Source of the DNA: Devosia sp.
Lineage (GTDB): Bacteria > Pseudomonadota > Alphaproteobacteria > Rhizobiales > Devosiaceae
Direction of reading: 5' to 3'
Assembly: GCF_030689745.1 (NCBI RefSeq)
Contig: NZ_JAUYGL010000175.1
Span: 1 to 51,890, forward strand
DNA: 51,890 bases
The notes under the pieces were generated by a model. The model searched no databases. It was given only the letters and a program-made list of their open reading frames with translations, and was not told the DNA's origin. Positions 17,906-27,239 of this stretch are shown one piece after another (position 1 is the first letter of the stretch; every line of letters starts with the position of its first letter). Made by a program: the position numbers and the translations under genes.

Positions 17906-18325
17906 ATGCGTGTGATGGTTTTAGTCAAGGCAACAGCGGACAGTGAGAAGCGTATTATGCCGTCCACAGAATTGTTTGAGGCGATGGGCCGCTACAATGC
18001 CGAGCTGGTCGATGCCGGAATCATGCTGGCGGGCGATGGGCTCAGGCCCAGCGTCGATGGCAAGCGGGTGGCCTTCAATGGTGCCAGCCGTACGGTGATT
18101 GATGGACCGTTCGCCGAAACCAAGGAATTGGTGGCCGGCTACTGGCTATGGCAGGTGCGCGACATGGATCACGCTGTCGAATGGGTGAAACGTTGTCCCA
18201 ATCCGATGACCGGGCCCAGCGAAATCGAGATCCGGCCACTGTTCGAGATGGCCGATTTCGACGCCGTGAGCACGCCCGACGCCGCCGCTATCCACCAGCA
18301 GAACCGCGACAAACTCGGTGGCTAG
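17906..18325 (+). CDS. YciI-like (DGPF domain) protein
   Basis: The 139-residue protein begins MRVMVLVKAT and contains DGPFAETKELVAGYWLWQV, the signature of the YCII-related/DGPF family, which has a ferredoxin-like fold. Members are often linked to ECF sigma factors, but none is adjacent here. The ATG at 17906 has AAGGAGAG about 7 nt upstream; an earlier in-frame start would overrun that site. The function is unknown. It converges on the phosphoesterase with overlapping stop codons. Confidence 0.9.
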   Translation: MRVMVLVKATADSEKRIMPSTELFEAMGRYNAELVDAGIMLAGDGLRPSVDGKRVAFNGASRTVIDGPFAETKELVAGYWLWQVRDMDHAVEWVKRCPNPMTGPSEIEIRPLFEMADFDAVSTPDAAAIHQQNRDKLGG

Positions 18326-19212
18326 TGAATCCGCATCTGCAGGCGCATGACAATTTCGGTGCCCAGGCGCTGGTAGCCGTATTCGCGCATGGTGCAACTC
18401 CAGCCGTCACCCTGGCGCTCGATGCGGAACAGATTGTAGCGTGCCGGGTCGTCCAGCGTGCCGCCCTGGGCAGAACTGGCGGCGGCGACGCCCACCACGG
18501 GTACTTCGCCGCCACTGCCGGGAATGGAATGGATCGAGGAGCGGTGGGTATGACCGTGCAGGATCAGTTCGGCGCCGTGCTCGGCAATGACCTGACGGAA
18601 CAGCTTGTGGCCCTTGAGACCGAATGAGGGGTGCTGCAATTCGGGATTGGGTGGATGGTGAATCAGCACGGTGCGGAAATAGCCCGCCTCGCCCATCACC
18701 TTGAGTATGCGGCCGAGCCGGTGGGCCTGCGGCTCATCAAAGCGGCCAACCGCCAGAAACGGGCGCGTCGGCACAGCGCTGGAGCATGAGATGACGGCCA
18801 GTTCCCCAATACGGCGGACGAACGGGAACGCCCCATCATCGAGGGTTTCGCCCTTGAGGTATTCACCCCAGTTCTGCTGGGCTGCTTCAAGCGCGCCGGG
18901 CACATAGGCGTCGTGGTTGCCCGGGCAGACTGCAATCTTGTCGGTGGGGCCCAGAGCGTTGAGCCAGGCGCCGGCCCGCTCGATTTCGGCGGGTAGGGCC
19001 AGGTTCACCAGATCGCCGGTGACGGCGGTGAAGTCGACCTGCTGGCTCTGCAGATGGCTGATCAGGCTGGCCAGTGTCTCGCTGTTGAGCTCGTCGTGGC
19101 GGCGCAGCTTCCAGTTCAGATAGCCCGTGAGACGTTTGCCCAACAGGTCGCGCCAGCCCACTTGGGGCATCGGGGAAAGGTGGATGTCGGAGATGTGGGC
19201 AAGATTGATCAT
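18322..19212 (-). CDS. Metallophosphoesterase (calcineurin-like)
   Basis: The 296-residue protein has the full set of metallophosphoesterase motifs: DIH near residue 9, GDLVN, GNHD, LIHHPP and GHTH. It resembles class III cyclic-nucleotide phosphodiesterases and related hydrolases. The substrate is not determinable from sequence. It ends tail to tail with the YciI-like gene, the stop codons sharing bases 18323-18324. Confidence 0.88.
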   Translation of the reverse strand: MINLAHISDIHLSPMPQVGWRDLLGKRLTGYLNWKLRRHDELNSETLASLISHLQSQQVDFTAVTGDLVNLALPAEIERAGAWLNALGPTDKIAVCPGNHDAYVPGALEAAQQNWGEYLKGETLDDGAFPFVRRIGELAVISCSSAVPTRPFLAVGRFDEPQAHRLGRILKVMGEAGYFRTVLIHHPPNPELQHPSFGLKGHKLFRQVIAEHGAELILHGHTHRSSIHSIPGSGGEVPVVGVAAASSAQGGTLDDPARYNLFRIERQGDGWSCTMREYGYQRLGTEIVMRLQMRIH

Positions 19213-19322
19213 TGCTCGGGTAATGCCAGAACCGGCGCAGCAAGAAAATGCTCAATCGTCCGCAGCGTCAATTTTGTCGCGGTCAACTTCCTGCTACCCG
19301 TAGCTGCAAAGGAGTCTCGTTC

Positions 19323-19799
19323 ATGCAGATGAATCGCTTTCAGCGGGTGCGCGCCAAGGTATTTCTGACCCTCAAGGGCATTTGGCAGCGTTTGACGGTT
19401 GGCGCCCGGGTAATGCTGGTGGACGGCGACAAGGTGCTGCTGATCCGCCACACCTATGTGCCTGGCTGGCAATTCCCCGGCGGCGGCGTCGATCCCGGCG
19501 AGACCATTGAGCTGGCAGCGCGGCGCGAGGCGCTGGAAGAAACCGGCTATCGCGTCACCGGGACGATGGAATTGTTCGGCATTTATCACAATACCAGCAC
19601 CGTCACCGATCGCGATCATGTCGTGTTCTACGTGGCCAGGCAGTTTGAGCGTGACTTTGTGTTTAAACCCAATCGCGAAATTGCCGAGGCACGCTGGTTT
19701 GACCGCGCGGCGCTGCCGGAGAAAATCACCCCGGCGACGTCGCAACGGATTGACGAGTATTTTGACAGGACACCGCGCCGCGACATCTGGGGTTACTGA
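19323..19799 (+). CDS. Nudix hydrolase
   Basis: The 158-residue protein has a complete Nudix box (GVDPGETIELAARREALEETG, GX5EX7REX2EEXG) at about 56-78. It should hydrolyse a nucleoside diphosphate linked to another moiety. The ATG at 19323 has AGGAG about 8 nt upstream. A basic, hydrophobic N-terminus (RVRAKVFLTLKGIWQRL) precedes the domain. The substrate is unassigned. It converges on the glutathionyl-hydroquinone reductase gene. Confidence 0.9.
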   Translation: MQMNRFQRVRAKVFLTLKGIWQRLTVGARVMLVDGDKVLLIRHTYVPGWQFPGGGVDPGETIELAARREALEETGYRVTGTMELFGIYHNTSTVTDRDHVVFYVARQFERDFVFKPNREIAEARWFDRAALPEKITPATSQRIDEYFDRTPRRDIWGY

Positions 19800-19831
19800 A
19801 TCCAGATGCCCGGCAGGCTGCGGGCATCGAA

Positions 19832-20791
19832 CTAGGACAGGAACGGCAGATCGGGCCCGATCGGAATGATCCGGGTCGGGTTGATGGTGATGTGGCTCCA
19901 GTAGTAATGCGTACGGATATGGTCGAGATCGACCGTTTCCTTGATGCCGGGCACCTCGTACAGAGCCTTGAGGTAGTGCGAGATGTTCTGGTAATCGGCG
20001 ACGCGCTGTCGATTGCACTTAAAATGGCCGACATAGACCGCGTCGAAGCGCACCAGCGTGGTGAACAGGCGCCAATCGGCCTCGGTGATGGTGTCGCCCG
20101 TCAGATATGATGTCTCGCCCAGAATATTCTCGACCCAGTCGAGCGCTTCGAACAGCTTGGTGACCGCTTCGTCATAGGCGCTCTGGGTGGTGGCGAAGCC
20201 GGCCTTGTAGACTCCATTGTTGATGTCGTCATAGACGCGGGCATTGATCGGGTCGATCACGGCGCGCAACTGCTCGGGATAGTAATCATCCGTGTTGCCG
20301 GTCAGCTCGTTGAACGCCGAGTTGAACATGCGGATGATTTCCGAGCTCTCATTGGAGACGATGGTGCCGGTCTGCTTGTCCCAGAGAGCGGGAACGGTCA
20401 CACGCCCGGTATAGTCAGGCACGGCCTGCGTATAGATCTGCCAGTAATTGTCCTTGCCGAACAGGTGATCGCCGGTCGACCCGCTGGCCTGGTCGAAGGT
20501 CCAGCCGGTCTCGTCGGGCATCTTGGGCGAAACAACCGAGACCGAGATCAGGTCTTCGAGGTTTTTCAGCTGGCGGAAAATCAGGGTGCGGTGGGCCCAG
20601 GGGCAGGCCAGCGATACATAGAGATGATAGCGTCCCGCTTCGGCCTTGAAGCCGCCTTCGCCGGACGGTCCGGCGCTGCCGTCGGCCGTGACCCAATTGC
20701 GGAAGCCCGCCTGGCTGCGCTCGAATTTGCCGCCGGTTTTCTTGGTGTCGTACCACTGGGTGGACCATTTGCCGTCGATCAGTTGTCCCAT
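19832..20791 (-). CDS. yqjG: Glutathionyl-hydroquinone reductase
   Basis: This is a 319-residue Xi-class glutathione transferase-like enzyme of the YqjG/PcpF/ECM4 group. The catalytic CPWAHR motif lies at about residues 63-68, and NESSEIIRM binds glutathione. It removes glutathione from glutathionyl-hydroquinones in the cytoplasm. Length is typical. The ATG at 20791 has GGAAAGG about 8 nt upstream. A palindrome about 110 nt upstream may be a regulatory site. Confidence 0.92.
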   Translation of the reverse strand: MGQLIDGKWSTQWYDTKKTGGKFERSQAGFRNWVTADGSAGPSGEGGFKAEAGRYHLYVSLACPWAHRTLIFRQLKNLEDLISVSVVSPKMPDETGWTFDQASGSTGDHLFGKDNYWQIYTQAVPDYTGRVTVPALWDKQTGTIVSNESSEIIRMFNSAFNELTGNTDDYYPEQLRAVIDPINARVYDDINNGVYKAGFATTQSAYDEAVTKLFEALDWVENILGETSYLTGDTITEADWRLFTTLVRFDAVYVGHFKCNRQRVADYQNISHYLKALYEVPGIKETVDLDHIRTHYYWSHITINPTRIIPIGPDLPFLS

Positions 20792-20901
20792 GGGCGAACC
20801 TTTCCGTCATGTTGCCGACGCTTTGTCCAGATGAACTTACAGGCGTCGCTTGCGTTGACTGACACATAGCGGCTGAGCGCGCCAACGATAAGACCGCATT
20901 G

Positions 20902-20920
20902 GCGTAACGAAGCGTTATGC
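20902..20920. promoter_or_regulatory. 19-bp palindrome in the yqjG/GNAT divergent region
   Basis: The pattern GC-n-TAACG-nnn-CGTTA-n-GC gives seven matched pairs on each side of a short centre. It lies in the 348-nt gap between divergent yqjG and the GNAT gene, about where a promoter operator would be. The regulator is unknown. The rest of that gap shows no gene. Confidence 0.4.
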
Positions 20921-21085
20921 ATTTTGAACACAGACGCGATGCGTATCGCGGGTTTGCGAGGATTGAGCATGAGTTTTTGTTTACGTTCCGCTGCTGCGGT
21001 GCTAAGCGGAAATCTCGGCGTGGAGGCGCCCAGGATGGCGAAGGTTTTGCAGGTAATTCGACGACCCTAAGTGGTCTTTTGAAGC

Positions 21086-21102
21086 GGCTCTCATGGAGAG
21101 CC
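21086..21102 (+). other. Perfect hairpin in the leader of the GNAT gene
   Basis: GGCTCTC and GAGAGCC form a 7-bp stem around the loop ATG, ending 37 nt before the chosen start of the GNAT gene. It could affect translation of that gene. No T-run follows. Confidence 0.4.
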
Positions 21103-21139
21103 GGGTTTGTCCTACGCATCCCTGTCCTGGATTATTGCC

Positions 21140-21700
21140 ATGTCCCTTGTCTCTGCCCCTCCGGCTGCGGCCGCTGCTGCCTCCCCCAATGCTGGTCGGG
21201 TTCCCACTGTGCGTCCTGCGACCCGTGCGGGTGATGATGCATTCATCGAGGAACTGCAGGCGCTAGCCTTTGGTCCGGGGCGGTTTGCCCGCACGGCGTT
21301 TCGCATTCGCGAGCGGTTTCCCATTGATATGAGCCTGAGCCTGATCGCCGAGGTCGATGGCACGCCATGTGGTTCGGTGTGGATGACACCGATCTCCATT
21401 GGCGGGATCAATGGCTATATGCTGGGGCCGTTGGCGACCCACCCCGACTTCCGCAAGCTGGGCGCCGGCAAATTGCTGGCGCGCGAAGTCGCGACCAGGG
21501 CATTGGCGCGCGGCGAGGGGAAGTTTGTCATGCTGGTGGGGGATCGGGACTATTACTGCCCACTCGGCTGGGCACCCACCACATTGGGCAATATCGAATT
21601 TCCCGGTCCGGTTGACCCAACCCGCGTGCTGCTGTTTGCCGAGGACAAGAGCCTAGCCACCACCCTGGCAGGCCCCATCGAGGCGTTTATCGAGGGTTGA
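21140..21700 (+). CDS. GNAT-family N-acetyltransferase (YhbS-like)
   Basis: The 186-residue protein shows the acetyl-CoA-binding pattern GPLATHPDFRKLGAGKLLARE, then FVMLVGDRDYYCPLGW, typical of YhbS-type acetyltransferases. The acceptor is unknown. The start is uncertain: the ATG at 21140 has a weak GGA about 8 nt upstream, while a TTG at 21107 would add 11 hydrophobic residues. Both are followed by an Ala-rich stretch before the domain. Confidence 0.85.
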   Translation: MSLVSAPPAAAAAASPNAGRVPTVRPATRAGDDAFIEELQALAFGPGRFARTAFRIRERFPIDMSLSLIAEVDGTPCGSVWMTPISIGGINGYMLGPLATHPDFRKLGAGKLLAREVATRALARGEGKFVMLVGDRDYYCPLGWAPTTLGNIEFPGPVDPTRVLLFAEDKSLATTLAGPIEAFIEG

Positions 21701-21795
21701 CCGGGGCGCAGCGTTGGTCTGGTGCCCTTCGGCGCTGGGGTCGAACGCAGTGGACCGCTTGGGGTGTGGTGCTCTAAGCTGGTGGTTCCGACGTA

Positions 21796-22437
21796 GTGTG
21801 TGGTGTTTGTTTGCCCCCCGACGATTCCATTCTCGAGCGCCTTGCTGCGCGTCTGCTGCGCGTACCGCCGACTCTGTCGGGGCCCGAGACGCTGACGCCC
21901 GACTGGGCACCGCCCCGGCCATTCGAACGTCCGCCAGTGCCTGCTGCCGTCTTGATCGGGCTGGTGCGACGGCCGGAGGGTTTTACCGTGCTCTATACCG
22001 AACGCTCGCCCGATCTGCGGGCGCATTCGGGGCAGGTGGCATTTCCGGGTGGCAAAGTGGATCGGCAGGATGAAGACGTGGCCGCAGCCGCCCTGCGCGA
22101 GGCCTTTGAGGAAGTGGGCATGGTGCGCAATGATGTGCAGGTAATGGGCTTCATGCCGACCTATTTCACCGGCACCAATTATCTGATTACGCCGGTTGTG
22201 GCGATCGTGGAGCCGAGCGGGCCCTTCGTACCCAATCCGGGGGAGGTGCACTCCGTGTTTGAGGTGCCCTTGCAGCGCATCATGCAGCCCGAGAGCTATG
22301 CCCAATTCCGCATGAAACAGGGCGGAAAGGAGCTGCGATCCTGGCAGATTGACCACGATGGGCACCGCATCTGGGGCATTACCGCCAATATCACACGCCA
22401 ATTCCGCGATTTGGCGATGAATGAGGTTGGGGCATGA
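21796..22437 (+). CDS. CoA pyrophosphatase (Nudix)
   Basis: The protein of up to 213 residues carries the CoA-type Nudix signature: RSPDLRAHSGQVAFPGGK directly before a Nudix box with REAFEEVGM. It should cleave CoA or derivatives to 3',5'-ADP and phosphopantetheine. The start is uncertain: GTG at 21796 is used, TTG at 21811 is possible, and no strong ribosome-binding site is seen. The stop overlaps the CCA-adding enzyme start (ATGA), a pairing common in Hyphomicrobiales. Confidence 0.87.
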   Translation: MCGVCLPPDDSILERLAARLLRVPPTLSGPETLTPDWAPPRPFERPPVPAAVLIGLVRRPEGFTVLYTERSPDLRAHSGQVAFPGGKVDRQDEDVAAAALREAFEEVGMVRNDVQVMGFMPTYFTGTNYLITPVVAIVEPSGPFVPNPGEVHSVFEVPLQRIMQPESYAQFRMKQGGKELRSWQIDHDGHRIWGITANITRQFRDLAMNEVGA

Positions 22438-23609
22438 GCGTCTCCAGGCTCAAAACTGCCGAATGGCTGTTGCGGCCGGAAACCCAGACGATTTTTGCTG
22501 TGCTGGACGGCGCGCAAGGGCGAACCCGCGCCGTGGGTGGGGTCGTGCGCGACACCATTCTGAACCAGCAGCGCGTCAATCCCGATATTGATCTGGCCAC
22601 CGAACTTCTGCCTGACGAGGTGATCAAGCGCGCCGCAGCGGCGGGGATCGCCTCCTATCCCACCGGGATCGAGCATGGCACGGTGACCCTCAAGCTGGGC
22701 GATACGCTGGCCGAGGTGACCACGCTGCGGCAGGACATCGAGACCAATGGCCGTCATGCGGTGGTGGCATTCGGCACCGACTGGACCAAGGATGCCAGCC
22801 GGCGCGATTTCACGCTTAATGCGCTCTATTGCGGCGCGTACGGGGCGCTGTTTGATCCGCTGGGCGGCGTCGACGATGCGCTGGCGGGGCGGGTGCGCTT
22901 TATTGGGGATGCCGGGCAACGGATCAAGGAGGACGGACTGCGGGTCTATCGCTTCTTCCGCTTCTCGGCCAGTCATGGCGGCCAGCAGTTTGATGGCGAT
23001 GGGTTAGCCGCCTGCGTTGCTGCGGTCGACCAGCTTGCGCACCTGTCGCGCGAACGTGTCGGGCACGAAATTATCCGCATGCTGGATTTGCCGCAGGTTG
23101 CGTTGACACTGCTGATGATGGCCGAAGTGGGCCTGTTGCGTTTCAGCGATGAAATTGCCAGGGCGCTGGCCACCTATGAGACACTGGGCGGACGGGCGGC
23201 AACGACGCGGCTGGCCTTGCTGGCCGGTGACGATCTTGAGCAGGCCAGAGAGCGCTGGCGCCTGTCCAGTCAGACGGTGACCGCTGCCCGTGAGGTAGGC
23301 CTCGCAGCGACCCTTTTGGCGGACGATCGAGTGGGCGAGGCGGCCTATCGCCATGGCGAGATCGCGGTCGAGGGATTGGCCATGGCTGCGGCACGCGATG
23401 GCTGGGGATCGGCGCGGCTGGCCGAGGCCGCGCGGGCGCTCGCCGCAGTCGTGGTGCCGGATTTTCCAATCAGCGGGCGCGATCTGATTGGCATCGGCAT
23501 GGCGCCGGGACCGGACATGGGGCATGCGCTGGCGCGGCTGGAGCGGGCCTGGATCGACAGCGGCTTTGTGCTCGACAAGGGCGCGCTATTGAAGCTGGCC
23601 CAACCCTAG
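22434..23609 (+). CDS. CCA-adding tRNA nucleotidyltransferase / poly(A) polymerase family
   Basis: The 391-residue class II nucleotidyltransferase has RAVGGVVRDT as the nucleotide loop, DIDLAT as the metal-binding acidic pair, RRDFTLNAL, and IKEDGLRVYRFFRF. It should repair or add the 3' CCA of tRNAs. There is no HD phosphohydrolase domain. It is translationally coupled to the Nudix gene, and its stop overlaps the end of the small gene at 23606 on the other strand. Confidence 0.9.
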   Translation: MSVSRLKTAEWLLRPETQTIFAVLDGAQGRTRAVGGVVRDTILNQQRVNPDIDLATELLPDEVIKRAAAAGIASYPTGIEHGTVTLKLGDTLAEVTTLRQDIETNGRHAVVAFGTDWTKDASRRDFTLNALYCGAYGALFDPLGGVDDALAGRVRFIGDAGQRIKEDGLRVYRFFRFSASHGGQQFDGDGLAACVAAVDQLAHLSRERVGHEIIRMLDLPQVALTLLMMAEVGLLRFSDEIARALATYETLGGRAATTRLALLAGDDLEQARERWRLSSQTVTAAREVGLAATLLADDRVGEAAYRHGEIAVEGLAMAAARDGWGSARLAEAARALAAVVVPDFPISGRDLIGIGMAPGPDMGHALARLERAWIDSGFVLDKGALLKLAQP

Positions 23610-23800
23610 AGCCGAATTGGCGCTTCGTCGGAATCGACGATCCGGGCCTTGATCCGGTCGATCATGTCGGGTCGTACTTCGGTCTCACCATGCAGGCTGC
23701 GCAGGTTTTCGACCACTTTGCGAACAAGCTCGGCTTCGCTCTCGGCCTCGGCATGCCAAGTGGCGCCGGGAATGAGCGAGGCAGCTTCAAATCGTTTCAT
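23606..23800 (-). CDS. Small DUF1059-like protein
   Basis: The 64-residue protein has the layout of DUF1059: an N-terminal PGATWHAEAESEAELVRKVV stretch, LHGETEVRP, and IKARI near the end. The two Cys that I recall in the family (CG..VPGC.W) are Ala here. The ATG has GGGAG 6 nt upstream. The function is unknown. It overlaps the CCA enzyme tail to tail by four bases. Confidence 0.72.
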   Translation of the reverse strand: MKRFEAASLIPGATWHAEAESEAELVRKVVENLRSLHGETEVRPDMIDRIKARIVDSDEAPIRL

Positions 23801-23948
23801 GATGCGCTCCCGTGTTCGACTGTGTCGAAGTAACGCGCGGCAATTGCGAAGGTTCCAATCATATTGCCACTAGCAATGCGCTTTTGCTGTCACATAGCCA
23901 TGATTTATATATAGGTTCAGCCGAGACGACGAGGAGAACCCGCCGGGC

Positions 23949-24527
23949 ATGCGCGCAGGCTTGTGGAACAGAATTCGCGACAATCTGTGGCCCCGCATGG
24001 GTATGCGGCGTTACAGCCTGTATCTGCGCAAGCGGGTGATGCGACTATCGGCCAGCCCACACGCCATTGCCGCAGGGGTGGCTTCGGGCGCCGCTGTGTC
24101 AATGTTGCCGCTGATTGGCGTCCATTTTGTGCTTGGATTCGTACTGGCCTTTGCCACGCGCGGCAACATGATTGCAGCTGCCATTGGCACAGCCTGGGGC
24201 AATCCGCTGACCTTTCCGTTCTTTTTTGCGGCCTCCTACGCCGTCGGCGACTGGCTGACGGGTGGTGGGGGCGTCAATGCGTCCGAAGTGGCTGAGTTGG
24301 AAGCCACCGGCGCCCAGCTCAGCAATGGCCTGTTCTCAGGCGGACTTCACGCCATCTGGCCAACCTTCAAGACCATGTTGGTCGGCGGCCTGCCGCTGGC
24401 GGTTCTGGTGTATGGAGTATTCTACGTGGTGGTGCGGCTCGTGGTGACGCGGTTTCGCACCCTGCGGCAGGCGCGACTGGCGCGCAAGCGTGACCTCGAG
24501 AACCCGGTTCAATCGTCGACAAACTGA
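23949..24527 (+). CDS. DUF2062 membrane protein
   Basis: The 192-residue protein matches DUF2062: a basic N-terminus, ASPHAIAAGVASGAAVSMLPLIG, GNMIAAAIGTAWGNPLTFP, and a C-terminal membrane helix. About four hydrophobic segments place it in the inner membrane. The function is unknown. GAGGAG lies about 13 nt before the ATG, rather far. Its last 19 bases overlap the end of the AAA ATPase on the opposite strand. Confidence 0.88.
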   Translation: MRAGLWNRIRDNLWPRMGMRRYSLYLRKRVMRLSASPHAIAAGVASGAAVSMLPLIGVHFVLGFVLAFATRGNMIAAAIGTAWGNPLTFPFFFAASYAVGDWLTGGGGVNASEVAELEATGAQLSNGLFSGGLHAIWPTFKTMLVGGLPLAVLVYGVFYVVVRLVVTRFRTLRQARLARKRDLENPVQSSTN

Positions 24528-25633
24528 CCGAGCGGACTGAGACCTTCCAACCAGGTGCCGCCGTTCTGGCGGATGACCTGGCGGGGCAATATGCCGGTTT
24601 CGTCTGCAAGAGCCTGGGCCAAAACCGTTGAATGGGTGACAATCCAAACCTGCGTGCGTTCAGCGGCGCGGGCAATGATGCGCGCCAGTGCGGGCAGCAT
24701 ATCGGGATGCAGGCTGGTCTCGGGTTCATTCAGCGCGATCAGGGGGGGCAGGCGGTAAGCCAGCAGTGCGCCCATCAGTGCAAGAAATTGCAGGGTGCCG
24801 TCGGACAATTCATTGGCGGCGAACGTCCGCTTGGACATGTCAGCAAAACGCATGGCAAAGCTGGCAAAGCGCTCGGGCATCGGCACATCCAGCTGTGCGC
24901 CCGGGAAGGCGTGGTCGATAGCCCTGTCGAGATCAACGCTGTCCTGCCGGATGTGGCGCAGTGTGGCAAAGACCGCCGCCAGATTGGCTCCATTGGTATC
25001 GAGCATGGGAGCCGTAACGGCACGGGCCGGTTGGCGCAGCGGCGATTCTGCGTCGGTGCGAAACCCGTGATAGAAGCGCCAGGCGGTAATGGCTTCACGT
25101 ACCCGATCAATTTCAGGATAGCCACGCACCCCGGCAAGGGCGGTTTCGCTGGAGAGCAGGACGTCATCGGCCTGGATGCGCGCCCCTTGGTGATTGCGCA
25201 CCCAGATGGCCGGCCCCTTGCGCTCCAGCAGCGCCACCGGCCGGCGTCCGGTCAGTGTCAGTGCCTCCCGCTTGACCATGGCTTCCAAGTCAAATGCGGC
25301 ATCCACCTTGCTGGGGAAACCTGGCTCGATTTCATAGCTGAAGGGCGGACCGTCGCCCTCGCCATCGATCGAATCCATGCTGACGCGCAGGGTTAGCCGG
25401 GGCGGTTCATGTGTGCGGCGTTCGCCGGCCCACATGACCGAAGCCAGGCCGCCTTCGCGGGCGATTTCCTGAGCAAAGTCACCCGTTGCAGCCGCGCGCA
25501 CCAGTTCGAGCGCGCGGTACAGATTAGTCTTGCCGACGCCATTGGCGCCGACCAGCACCGATAGCTGGCGCACGGGGAAACTTATGCTGCGGATCGACCG
25601 GTAATTGGCCAAGTGAACGTCGGTCAGCACCAT
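24509..25633 (-). CDS. AAA ATPase of the RecF/SMC-like AAA15/21 type
   Basis: The 374-residue ATPase begins with a RecF-like edge (LTDVHLANYRSIRSISFPV), Walker A GANGVGKTN at about 28-36, a signature-like ELSDGTLQFLALMG, Walker B LIALNEPETSLHP and the switch His in VTHS. No TOPRIM nuclease follows, unlike OLD proteins, and no partner nuclease is adjacent. It may act in DNA repair or defence, but sequence gives no direct clue. It is transcribed in line with hemF and trmL, 10 nt upstream of the hemF-end region. Confidence 0.85.
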   Translation of the reverse strand: MVLTDVHLANYRSIRSISFPVRQLSVLVGANGVGKTNLYRALELVRAAATGDFAQEIAREGGLASVMWAGERRTHEPPRLTLRVSMDSIDGEGDGPPFSYEIEPGFPSKVDAAFDLEAMVKREALTLTGRRPVALLERKGPAIWVRNHQGARIQADDVLLSSETALAGVRGYPEIDRVREAITAWRFYHGFRTDAESPLRQPARAVTAPMLDTNGANLAAVFATLRHIRQDSVDLDRAIDHAFPGAQLDVPMPERFASFAMRFADMSKRTFAANELSDGTLQFLALMGALLAYRLPPLIALNEPETSLHPDMLPALARIIARAAERTQVWIVTHSTVLAQALADETGILPRQVIRQNGGTWLEGLSPLGQFVDD

Positions 25634-25643
25634 GGCCGCACTC

Positions 25644-26540
25644 TCAGGGCCAGCGGACTTCGGGCGGCATCGATGACAGAATCGAATTCACGTTGCCACC
25701 GGTCTTGAGCCCGAAGGTGGTGCCGCGGTCATAGAGCAGGTTGAATTCGACATAGCGGCCGCGTCGCACCAATTGTTCGTGCCGGTCCGCCTCGGTCCAG
25801 GGCGTTTCGAAATTGCGCCGCACCAGCATGGGGTAAATCTGCGCGAACGCTTCGCCCACCGCCTGGGTGAAAGCGAAGTCAGCGTCCCAGTTGCCCGAAT
25901 TGTGGTGGTCGTAGAAGATTCCGCCCGTGCCGCGTGGTTCATTGCGATGGGGCAGGAAGAAATACTCGTCGCACCAGGCCTTGTAGCGATCATAGTCAAC
26001 GCCGGGTCGGTCTACGCAGGCGGCCCGCATCGCGGCGTGGAAGTCCACGGTGTCGGCATCGTCCTGGGTGCGGCGTCGGTCCAGCACCGGGGTCAGATCG
26101 GCGCCTCCGCCAAACCACTGTTTGCCTGTCACGATCATGCGCGTGTTCATGTGCACGGCTGGGACATGGGGATTGCAGGGGTGCGCGATCAGCGAAATGC
26201 CCGAGCTCCAGAACTGGGCCCCTGCTTCGGTGCCCGGCATCTGCTTGGCGAAATCCTCGGAAAATTCACCGTGCACGGTGGAGATATGCACGCCGGCCTT
26301 TTCAAAGACCCGGCCATGCAGCATGCCCATCTCCCCGCCACCGCCGGTCGGACGATCCCAGGGGGTGATCTTGAACTTGCCCGCCGGCCGTTCGGCGTGG
26401 GGGCCGGTCACGGCAGCCTCGATGGCCTCAAGCTCCGCACAAATACGGTCGCGCAGCGTGCGGAACCAGTGCTGGGCGGTGATCTTCTTGTCGTCGATAT
26501 CGGGAGGGAGTGTCATGGTATCCGTGAAATGAACCGTCAT
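25644..26540 (-). CDS. hemF: Oxygen-dependent coproporphyrinogen III oxidase
   Basis: The 298-residue protein decarboxylates coproporphyrinogen III to protoporphyrinogen IX with oxygen (haem synthesis). Family motifs include [39 protein letters not shown] and [16 protein letters not shown]. The ATG at 26540 overlaps the trmL stop as ATGA, which decides the start; a second ATG at 26516 is possible. Length matches the family. Confidence 0.95.
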   Translation of the reverse strand: MTVHFTDTMTLPPDIDDKKITAQHWFRTLRDRICAELEAIEAAVTGPHAERPAGKFKITPWDRPTGGGGEMGMLHGRVFEKAGVHISTVHGEFSEDFAKQMPGTEAGAQFWSSGISLIAHPCNPHVPAVHMNTRMIVTGKQWFGGGADLTPVLDRRRTQDDADTVDFHAAMRAACVDRPGVDYDRYKAWCDEYFFLPHRNEPRGTGGIFYDHHNSGNWDADFAFTQAVGEAFAQIYPMLVRRNFETPWTEADRHEQLVRRGRYVEFNLLYDRGTTFGLKTGGNVNSILSSMPPEVRWP

Positions 26541-27007
26541 TGGAGTTCTGTAAAGCCATTGGTCTGTCTTTTTGCCTCGCCCAGGACAAGCGTGGCGGCC
26601 AGCGCGACATTGATCGAGCGCAGGCCGGGCCGCATGGGAATGCGCAAGGCCAGATCGGCCGTATCTGCCACCGCGTCGGGGACGCCAGCGCTCTCGCGAC
26701 CCACCATGACAATATCGGCGGGCGTGAAGCTGGCGGCATAGGCCGAATTGGCGCTCTTGGTGGTGAGCAACACCAGGCGGCGATTTTCGGTACGGCGCCA
26801 CTGGTCGAAGTGACTCCAACTGGCGTGCTCGCGGACGGCGGCGTGGTCGAGATAGTCCAGGCCGGCGCGGGCCAGGGTTTTGGCAGAAAACGCAAAGCCT
26901 GTGGGGTGGATGATGTGGATGGCCGTGTCCAGGCACGCACATAGCCGGATCAGCGTGCCGGTATTGTTGGCAATATCGGGTTGATAGAGGGCAAGTTCGA
27001 CCGGCAT
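26537..27007 (-). CDS. trmL: tRNA (cytidine/uridine-34-2'-O)-methyltransferase
   Basis: The 156-residue SPOUT-class methyltransferase has the N-terminal [17 protein letters not shown], then [10 protein letters not shown] and [17 protein letters not shown], which form the knotted SAM site. It modifies the wobble base of tRNA-Leu. The ATG at 27007 follows GGGGA at a 5-nt spacing; a TTG at 27022 would lengthen it without support. It is coupled to hemF. Confidence 0.94.
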   Translation of the reverse strand: MPVELALYQPDIANNTGTLIRLCACLDTAIHIIHPTGFAFSAKTLARAGLDYLDHAAVREHASWSHFDQWRRTENRRLVLLTTKSANSAYAASFTPADIVMVGRESAGVPDAVADTADLALRIPMRPGLRSINVALAATLVLGEAKRQTNGFTELQ

Positions 27008-27239
27008 CACAATCCCCAGCAAGTGGAGTGCAGCCTAACCTGCAGAGGCGGGCTTTTGTCGGGTATAGTGTCGCAGTTGTTCGCCGTCAGGGCGCGGATC
27101 ACTGGACAAGCGCTTGGGACAGTGCAAAAAGACGCCAACTGACGGGCCGCTTGAGGGTGGTTGGCTGGTGATTCCGCACATGCGTGAACTACACCACTGC
27201 TACCGGCCGCGTCTGATCTGATAGTACGGGGAACGGACC

